Shown piece after piece: positions 1 to 4,522 of a stretch of DNA of 5,393 bases. The stretch lies in contig CAZFQZ010000048.1 in the NCBI GenBank assembly GCA_964521305.1, positions 1 to 5,393 on the forward strand, written 5' to 3'. Each line of letters begins with the position of its first letter. The first letter of the stretch is position 1. A program made the translations under genes and the position numbers. This DNA is from CAZBEJ01 sp964521305 (lineage in GTDB: Bacteria > Patescibacteriota > Microgenomatia > UBA1406 > GWC2-37-13). Under the pieces are notes generated by a model that had not been told where the DNA came from, did not search any database, and saw nothing but the letters and a program-made list of their open reading frames with translations.

Positions 1-1
1 T

Positions 2-139
2 ATAGCTTCATTTTTAATAAATATGTCTGCCGGCTTTGCGCTAGTCTCTTTAGCGGCAACTAATTCTACGCAATTGGTTTTAAATATACTATATACTATT
101 ATTTGTTTTATATTAGCAGTTACGTATGACAGCTTATGA
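2..139 (+). CDS. C-terminal fragment of a hydrophobic, probably membrane protein (5' end outside window)
   Basis: An open frame runs from the left edge to a TGA at 137-139 and gives 45 residues. They form two hydrophobic stretches, one with the motif INMSAGFALVSLA and one reading LVLNILYTIICFILAV, separated by a polar TNSTQ turn. This looks like the last two membrane spans of a small integral membrane protein ending in TYDSL. I do not recognise the family. The stop overlaps the ATG of the next small frame as ATGA, which is typical of translationally coupled genes. The DNA is AT-rich and contains two perfect heptamers (84-97) within the second span. The caution is that T-rich DNA read on this strand yields hydrophobic residues by chance, and there is no upstream sequence to test the frame. 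Confidence 0.42.
   Translation: MASFLINMSAGFALVSLAATNSTQLVLNILYTIICFILAVTYDSL
84..104. repeat. Short heptamer tract, ATATACT units
   Basis: Two perfect consecutive ATATACT heptamers (84-90, 91-97) are followed by a degenerate ATTATTT (98-104). The unit resembles the ATACTAA heptamers at 4248-4275. With only two exact copies the tract could be chance in AT-rich DNA. It is listed because three other heptamer tracts occur in this short window. Confidence 0.35.
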
Positions 140-255
140 TTGATTTTACAAGGAATATTACATTATTTCAGATATCATTTGGGGTATTTCTAATAGTGCT
201 TTTGTTGACCACAATTTTTATCAATCAGAGCAGAAATAAGAAAAAATCCCATTAA
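136..255 (+). CDS. Possible 39-residue single-span membrane protein
   Basis: ATG at 136 opens a frame to TAA at 253-255, encoding 39 residues. A short polar N-terminus (MIDFTRNIT) is followed by about 20 hydrophobic residues (LFQISFGVFLIVLLLTTIFI) and a strongly basic tail (NQSRNKKKSH). By the positive-inside rule this suggests one membrane helix with the C-terminus in the cytoplasm. The start overlaps the preceding stop (ATGA), consistent with coupled translation from the upstream gene. It ends one base before the stop of the convergent kinase gene. No family is recognised. It could instead be the frameshifted end of the upstream protein, or a chance frame in AT-rich DNA. Confidence 0.4.
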   Translation: MIDFTRNITLFQISFGVFLIVLLLTTIFINQSRNKKKSH

Positions 256-256
256 A

Positions 257-1240
257 TTAATTTCTTAGTTGTTGTATTCTTTTTTCTATCTCTTCATCCT
301 TTGGTTTATAATTCACCGTACCATACGACTCAATGGCAAAACTCGCAATCACGTTTCCAAGCTTCAGACAATCCAATAATTTCCAACCTGCAACCAGTCC
401 ACTAACAAATCCTCCCCGCCAAGCATCTCCTGCCCCTGTCGGATCAACCACCTTTTTAACTTTGAAGGCTTTTATGTATTTGGTATTGATTTGATATTTA
501 ATATTGGTGATTTGCGATTTTTCCTGATACTTCACTCCTTGCTCTCCCAAAGTCGTAATCACCGCGATTCCTTTGTGTAACAAATCCTTTATCGATAATT
601 TCAGCCGTTTTAAAATCATGGCGATTTCATAATCATTGCCTATTAGATACTTTGCATGTAAAACACCTGTTTTCAAATCAGTATCATTTATCCATGTCAA
701 TGACATGCCGGGATCGTATAAATAACTGATTTTGTTTTTAATCGCTTGTTTTTGAGCGCCAAGGAACGCATCGGGATGATTGGCTGAAATAATGAGGAGA
801 ATCTTCGTTTTCGAAAAAGTTGCAAGATCGATTTTCTTTCCGGCCTGACTTGCTCCATAATAGAATCCCCAAATCTGATTATCGTGGTTGTCGGTAATTA
901 CCGTACCTGTTGCGGTATATGACGTTTGTTCAACCGACACGTTCCTGCAATCGATCCGGTTTTTTTTAAAGAATCTTAGGAATTCTTTTCCGTCCTTGCC
1001 GATTCCCGCAACAAGCATAATGGGAGTATCTGCTCCAAGAAATTTGTTTGCAGCCGAAAGAGCATATGAGATATTCGTTCCGGTTCCGCCGAGTTGGCGT
1101 TCCAGATGGGAAACCGCGAACGAAACATTGATCTGATGGAGTTTTTCAGGATGGAAATGGTCTTTAAACATTCCCGGAAAGTTCATGATCTCGTCATAGG
1201 CGATTGATCCTGTTACGATAACAGATCCGTATGGTTTCAT
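257..1240 (-). CDS. PfkB-family kinase, adenosine kinase-like (ribokinase fold)
   Basis: This is a cytoplasmic ATP-dependent kinase of the ribokinase/PfkB superfamily, 327 residues from the ATG at 1240, a normal family length. The N-terminus has the VTGSIAYDEIM strand followed by a FPG...F segment. The glycine pair and Asn of the substrate-binding motif (LGGTGTN) lie near residues 50-56. The C-terminal signature DPTGAGDAWRGGF lies near 266-278, with the catalytic base Asp272 in GAGD. From memory, the VTGSIA-D--M-FPG opening, GANDPEA-like NHPDA and TNDYE-like GNDYE segments match mycobacterial adenosine kinase (AdoK) better than sugar kinases. The likely reaction is therefore nucleoside phosphorylation, but a sugar substrate is not excluded. 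An ATG two codons upstream (1246) is possible. The one at 1240 is preferred because the TATAAT at 1248-1253 puts transcription start at about 1241. An unusual loop before the signature (about 240-255) is encoded by heptamer repeats. Confidence 0.9.
   Translation of the reverse strand: MKPYGSVIVTGSIAYDEIMNFPGMFKDHFHPEKLHQINVSFAVSHLERQLGGTGTNISYALSAANKFLGADTPIMLVAGIGKDGKEFLRFFKKNRIDCRNVSVEQTSYTATGTVITDNHDNQIWGFYYGASQAGKKIDLATFSKTKILLIISANHPDAFLGAQKQAIKNKISYLYDPGMSLTWINDTDLKTGVLHAKYLIGNDYEIAMILKRLKLSIKDLLHKGIAVITTLGEQGVKYQEKSQITNIKYQINTKYIKAFKVKKVVDPTGAGDAWRGGFVSGLVAGWKLLDCLKLGNVIASFAIESYGTVNYKPKDEEIEKRIQQLRN
478..523. repeat. Intragenic heptamer tract (ATTTGGT-like units) inside the kinase gene
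   Basis: On the plus strand the DNA reads as successive units starting with ATT: ATTTGGT, a short ATTG, ATTTGAT, ATTTAAT, ATTGGTG, ATTTGCG and ATTTTTC. The units match the tract at 2631-2677, including an identical ATTTGGT. The tract is antisense to the kinase and encodes kinase residues about 240-255 (EKSQITNIKYQINTKY), just before the DPTGAGD motif. Seven-base units in a protein-coding frame give a 21-base, 7-residue period, visible as ITNIKYQ / INTKYIK. Confidence 0.7.
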
Positions 1241-1247
1241 GCACATG

Positions 1248-1256
1248 ATTATAACA
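1248..1256 (-). promoter_or_regulatory. Extended -10 promoter for the kinase, leaderless geometry
   Basis: Read on the minus strand the bases are TGTTATAAT, a perfect extended -10 (TGn plus TATAAT at 1248-1253). Counting six bases from the hexamer puts +1 near 1241, directly beside the ATG at 1240, so the mRNA would have essentially no leader. No good -35 is seen at 16-18 bp, which is common for extended -10 promoters. Its upstream half overlaps the flippase promoter and start codon. Confidence 0.55.
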
Positions 1257-1264
1257 AAAAACGA

Positions 1265-1270
1265 TATAAT
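1265..1270 (+). promoter_or_regulatory. TATAAT -10 box for the flippase, leaderless geometry
   Basis: A perfect TATAAT is followed by exactly six bases (GCACCT) and then the ATG at 1277, so the predicted +1 is the A of the start codon. No Shine-Dalgarno sequence could fit. No clear TTGACA is seen at 16-18 bp upstream, where the kinase start codon lies. The box is one arm of an inverted repeat with the kinase -10 (1248-1255 and 1263-1270). Confidence 0.5.
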
Positions 1271-1276
1271 GCACCT

Positions 1277-2545
1277 ATGCGTCAGCGTATTATTGCCCTA
1301 TGGCAGAACGAGTACATCCAAGGCGGCGTTTTTCTGGTCCTTGCTTCATTGGTGGTTAATATCCTCAATTATTTCTTCAACTTTTTCGCGGGCCGCGTGC
1401 TTGGGCCAAACGGTTACGGTGAGCTGATTACGTATTTCTCCTACATTGCGATCCTGTCTGTTCCGATGCTCGTGCTTTCCACCATAATCATCCAGAAAAT
1501 CAGCTCACATACCGAAAATCAAAAAGAGTATGCGATTTCGATCATAAAAAAATTTAACGGGGTAACCGTGCGAATTTCGCCCTTTCTTCTGATTTTTCTT
1601 GTCCTTATTCCTGTGATGCCGCGCATCACCAATCTATCAAATATCGTCGCGTATCTGATCATACCTGCCGTCGCACTCGGCCTGGTCACATCGTTTTACC
1701 AGTCGATCATGCAGGGAATGAGGTACTTCCTCATGTTCGCGGTCATGAGTATCATCGTGGTGATATTTAAATTTATCAGCATCCTGTTCCCTTTATTTAA
1801 GCTATCCGACATCGGCGGTGTCGTTAATTTCCAGTTTGTCAGCACGGTCGTCATCCTGTATGTGTTTATCCGCATCATTAATGACCGGCTGCAAAGCAGA
1901 AGGATGTCCGATCAAAAATTCCACACGGCAGCCACAATCCGCAATTTCGTCATGAGCAACCAATTCTTCATCACGCTGGTATCCGTCCTCGCGGTCACGG
2001 CATTAAGTACTATCGATATTATTTTCGTCAAAAAATTCTTTTCTGCGACAGAGGCCGGTTTGTACAGCTCATGGTCTTTGTTCGCGAAAATCATCCTGTA
2101 CGTGATCGGACCGCTGGCCCAGATCGGCCTGGTTTTTTTTGCCAGCAATCAACACCGCCGGTTGCAGGAACGCGCCTTACTGCTTTCTTTGTTTTTATTG
2201 CTGATTGTCGGCATCGCCGGGTACATCGCATACTCAACCGTTGGCAACATCCTGATATCTCTTCTGTTTGGCAATAAATTTATCCGTATCGCGCAGTATC
2301 TCGGGCTGGCAGCTCTATTTGGAACCGGCTATGCCGCGGTCACGTTTTTGAATACCTATTTTTTGGCAAAAAAGAGCATTGTTTCGGTTTTCCTGGGGTT
2401 GCTGATGCCGTTCTACATTCTTGCGCTATTTTTTGTGCCCAAGCAGCTGGTGTATATAATGTATATCAATATCATCTTTTGCGCGGTTGCCACAGCCGCA
2501 TATCTTTTTGCGTTCTTCATGGAAAAGAAAACAAGTAATGTTTAA
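1277..2545 (+). CDS. Polysaccharide flippase, Wzx/MOP superfamily
   Basis: This is an integral membrane protein of 422 residues with about 12 hydrophobic segments (roughly 17-37, 47-70, 98-116, 122-145, 151-173, 183-201, 229-251, 265-289, 299-320, 338-362, 367-388, 392-415). Length and layout are typical of Wzx-type lipid-linked oligosaccharide flippases. The family-typical N-terminal segment FAGRVLGPNGYGEL follows the first span. A mid-protein segment reading DIIFVKKFFSATEAGLYSS is also characteristic of the MOP (MATE-like) fold. The inferred role is moving undecaprenyl-linked glycan units across the cytoplasmic membrane. It is followed after 135 bp by two glycosyltransferase genes in the same direction, which supports a surface-glycan locus. 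ATG 1277 is the only sensible start and coincides with the predicted transcription start. The exported substrate cannot be deduced from sequence. It could also be named an O-antigen/teichuronic acid type transporter. Confidence 0.9.
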   Translation: MRQRIIALWQNEYIQGGVFLVLASLVVNILNYFFNFFAGRVLGPNGYGELITYFSYIAILSVPMLVLSTIIIQKISSHTENQKEYAISIIKKFNGVTVRISPFLLIFLVLIPVMPRITNLSNIVAYLIIPAVALGLVTSFYQSIMQGMRYFLMFAVMSIIVVIFKFISILFPLFKLSDIGGVVNFQFVSTVVILYVFIRIINDRLQSRRMSDQKFHTAATIRNFVMSNQFFITLVSVLAVTALSTIDIIFVKKFFSATEAGLYSSWSLFAKIILYVIGPLAQIGLVFFASNQHRRLQERALLLSLFLLLIVGIAGYIAYSTVGNILISLLFGNKFIRIAQYLGLAALFGTGYAAVTFLNTYFLAKKSIVSVFLGLLMPFYILALFFVPKQLVYIMYINIIFCAVATAAYLFAFFMEKKTSNV

Positions 2546-2630
2546 CCTGTCTTAACATGGATGATAAAAAACAAAATTCAAATACTAATTGAGTATCAAC
2601 TGTTTTACTGTTAAAGATTAAAAATTAATG

Positions 2631-2677
2631 ATTTGTCATTCGTTTGTGGATTTGGTATTTGTGATTTATAATTTGTT
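2631..2677. repeat. Intergenic heptamer tract (ATTTGGT-like units) upstream of the glycosyltransferase genes
   Basis: From 2631 the DNA reads ATTTGTC, an imperfect ATTCGTTTGTGG, then four clean heptamers ATTTGGT, ATTTGTG, ATTTATA and ATTTGTT, ending three bases before the ATG at 2681. It belongs to the same unit family as the tract inside the kinase (478-523). The -35-like and -10 elements of the downstream promoter lie inside it. The rest of the 135-bp gap (2546-2630) holds no gene, only a weak ATACT/AGTAT dyad and one ATACTAA unit. Confidence 0.65.
2644..2672 (+). promoter_or_regulatory. Predicted sigma70-type promoter for the glycosyltransferase pair
   Basis: TTGTGG (2644-2649) lies exactly 17 bp from a perfect TATAAT (2667-2672). 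The predicted +1 is at about 2679, zero to two bases before the ATG at 2681, so this transcript would also be nearly leaderless. The -35 matches only three of six consensus bases. The whole element is built from the heptamer repeat. Confidence 0.45.
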
Positions 2678-2680
2678 GTC

Positions 2681-3439
2681 ATGGATACAAAGAACAAATC
2701 CCATTTTTTGAGCCTTATCATTCCGGTATTCCGTCAGGAAAAAACCATCGTACGGAATATCAAAAACATCAAAAATGCGCTTGATAAAATCCGGTATGAC
2801 CACGAAATTATTGTGGTCATAGACGGCATGATTGATAAATCATACGAAAGGATCAAAAATGCACATCTCCAGAAAGTACAGACCATCACCTATCTCAAAA
2901 ACCAGGGAAAATCCTATGCGATCAAACTCGGCATGAAAAAGGCAAAAGGCGATTATGTCATGTTTATCGATTCGGGAATGGAGATCGACCCCAACGGCAT
3001 TTCCATGCTTATGGAACACATGGAATGGTATGATGCCGATGTCATCGTCGGATCCAAGCGCCATCTGGCATCGCAGGTCAATTATCCGATTTCAAGAAGG
3101 ATATTGAGCGACGGATATTACATGTTGGTTAAATTTCTTTTTGGCATAAAAGTAAAGGACACACAAGCAGGCATAAAAATATTCAAGAAATCAGTACTTG
3201 AAAAAATGTTACCCCGCTTGGTTGAAAAAAAGTTTGCCGGAGATTTGGAATTACTGGTTGTTGCCGATACCCTGGGATTCAAACGGATTTACGAGGCACC
3301 GATAAAACTCGACTACTCTAACAGCAGTATTACTTCAGCCGCAACAATACAGGCAATTCTGGGAATAATACAGGATACGTTAGCCATCTGGTACAGGAAA
3401 AACATATTACATTATTACCGTAACCATCATGCCGGATAA
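2681..3439 (+). CDS. GT2 family glycosyltransferase, dolichyl-phosphate-mannose-synthase-like
   Basis: A 252-residue single-domain GT-A glycosyltransferase. It would transfer a sugar from a nucleotide-sugar donor, probably to a polyprenyl phosphate or glycan intermediate at the cytoplasmic face of the membrane. Visible parts are the N-terminal LSLIIPVF strand (10-17), VVIDGMID (45-52) matching the usual DDG-S-D donor loop, the YLKNQGKSYAIKLGMKKAKGD helix region (71-91), and FIDSGMEIDP (95-104). A conserved acceptor-side block starts at VGSKRH (123-128) and runs to KVKDTQAGIKIF (157-168). DLELL (188-192) and a C-terminal amphipathic stretch ending IWYRKNILHYY complete the fold. No membrane span is evident. 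The metal-binding DxD position reads D97-S-G, lacking the second Asp. It starts without a Shine-Dalgarno sequence and overlaps the next gene by 11 bp, so both are probably one transcript. Confidence 0.9.
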   Translation: MDTKNKSHFLSLIIPVFRQEKTIVRNIKNIKNALDKIRYDHEIIVVIDGMIDKSYERIKNAHLQKVQTITYLKNQGKSYAIKLGMKKAKGDYVMFIDSGMEIDPNGISMLMEHMEWYDADVIVGSKRHLASQVNYPISRRILSDGYYMLVKFLFGIKVKDTQAGIKIFKKSVLEKMLPRLVEKKFAGDLELLVVADTLGFKRIYEAPIKLDYSNSSITSAATIQAILGIIQDTLAIWYRKNILHYYRNHHAG

Positions 3440-4463
3440 GCCAGCGAAACCGTTCATATCCGTCATCATTCCGGTAAAAGAACTAACCCGACTTCTCCTT
3501 GACGAAAATCTCCCCGCAATGCAAAAACAAACATATAAGCACTTTGAGGGTATCGTGCTTCCCAACAAAAAAACAAAAAAAGCGGGAGAAATCATGCGTT
3601 TATACAAGTGGTTGCGGATTATTCCGACCGGAAAAATTACGCGACCTGCTGAAAAACGGGATATCGGCGTCAAAAAAGCAAAAGGTGAAATCATTGCGTT
3701 TATAGACGACGACGCTTATCCTTCTTCCGACTGGCTCAAAAAAGCAGTAAACCTTTTTAGGAAAAAAAACGGCGATGTTGTTGCAGTCTGCGGTCCGGGA
3801 ATACTCCCTTTATACGCGAATCTATGGGAAAAAGTATTTGATGAAGTTCTCAAGACATGGATCGGCGGCGGCGGATATACCTATCGCTTTATTCCTCAGA
3901 AAGCACGCTACGTCGATGATTATCCATCCATGAATTTCCTGGTGTCGAAAAAGGATTTCCTGTCAGTCGGCGGGTTTAACAGCGACTACTGGCCGGGTGA
4001 AGACAGCAAACTCTGCGAAGACCTTGTTTATGCGAGACACAAAAAAATATTCTACTCACCTTCGGTCGTCACATTCCATCATAGAAGGAATAACCTCATA
4101 GGGTTTTTACAGCAGCACGCAAACTATGGATTCCACCGCGGAGCGTTTTTCAGCCACGGTGATAAAAACTCAAGAAAACTTAGCTATCTTGTCCCGACAT
4201 TTTTTGTTTTGTATCTTCTGCTCGTTCTTTGCGTTTTCTCATTCCATATACTAAATACTAAATACCTAATACTCTATGTTCCTTTACTCGTTTATTTACT
4301 GTCGGGGTTTGCCCTCATAATCCAATCCTTTCGAAATACAAAGAATCTCTTTGTTACATTCCTTACCTTTCCCGTCCTTTTCCTCATGCACCTGATCTAT
4401 GGTATACTGTTTGTCAAAGGATTTATAACCGGATTATTGAAAAAAGAGAAAATATACAATTGA
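3429..4463 (+). CDS. GT2 family glycosyltransferase with C-terminal membrane anchor
   Basis: A 344-residue inverting GT-A glycosyltransferase. The N-terminal catalytic domain shows FISVIIPVKE (9-18), an intact metal-binding DDD in FIDDDAYP (91-98, Asp93-95), a GGF turn (181-183), and the acidic GEDSKLCEDL motif (190-199) where the catalytic base is expected. HHRRNNLIGFLQQHANYG (217-234) resembles the acceptor/pyrophosphate-binding helix of this family. Three hydrophobic segments at about 253-275, 279-300 and 307-334 anchor it in the membrane, so it likely acts on lipid-linked glycan at the inner face. Its ATG overlaps the preceding gene by 11 bp in another frame, which suggests translational coupling. 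No Shine-Dalgarno sequence is present. Codons 274-283, in the turn between spans one and two, are made of four ATACTAA-type heptamers. Donor and acceptor cannot be named. Confidence 0.9.
   Translation: MPDKPAKPFISVIIPVKELTRLLLDENLPAMQKQTYKHFEGIVLPNKKTKKAGEIMRLYKWLRIIPTGKITRPAEKRDIGVKKAKGEIIAFIDDDAYPSSDWLKKAVNLFRKKNGDVVAVCGPGILPLYANLWEKVFDEVLKTWIGGGGYTYRFIPQKARYVDDYPSMNFLVSKKDFLSVGGFNSDYWPGEDSKLCEDLVYARHKKIFYSPSVVTFHHRRNNLIGFLQQHANYGFHRGAFFSHGDKNSRKLSYLVPTFFVLYLLLVLCVFSFHILNTKYLILYVPLLVYLLSGFALIIQSFRNTKNLFVTFLTFPVLFLMHLIYGILFVKGFITGLLKKEKIYN
4248..4275. repeat. Intragenic heptamer tract (ATACTAA-type units) inside the second glycosyltransferase
   Basis: Four consecutive heptamers are present: ATACTAA, ATACTAA, ATACCTA and ATACTCT. 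They encode ILNTKYLILY (residues 274-283), at the turn between the first two membrane spans. The tract is 28 bp, which is not a multiple of three. If it arose by expansion, compensating bases lie nearby or the frame was set by selection. Confidence 0.6.
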
Positions 4464-4465
4464 AA

Positions 4466-4494
4466 TTGACAACTCTTACTTAAAGTGTAATAAT
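4466..4494 (+). promoter_or_regulatory. Near-consensus promoter for the radical SAM gene
   Basis: A perfect TTGACA (4466-4471), immediately after the TGA stop of the previous gene, is separated by 17 bp from AATAAT (4489-4494, five of six consensus bases). A TGT just before the hexamer adds an extended -10. The predicted +1 is about 4501, giving a 22-base leader without a Shine-Dalgarno sequence. This is the strongest promoter match in the window and marks a new transcription unit. Confidence 0.65.
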
Positions 4495-4522
4495 TAAAAT
4501 ATTTACCGTGACTTATCGAACT

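Noticed and set aside
888..1136. 82-codon plus-strand frame inside the kinase
   Set aside because: It is a shadow of the kinase gene, which carries a full PfkB signature.
2557..2592. Short frame MDDKKQNSNTN in the gap after the flippase
   Set aside because: Eleven residues of low complexity in AT-rich DNA, with no start signal.
2582..2598. ATACT/AGTAT dyad after the flippase as a terminator
   Set aside because: The stem has only 5 AT-rich pairs and there is no T-run, so it is too weak to call.
2631..2677. Heptamer array considered as a CRISPR array
   Set aside because: Units are 7 bp with no unique spacers, unlike CRISPR repeats of about 25-40 bp with spacers.
3407..3694. 95-codon minus-strand frame
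   Set aside because: It is antisense to the N-terminus of the second glycosyltransferase, which has intact GT2 motifs.
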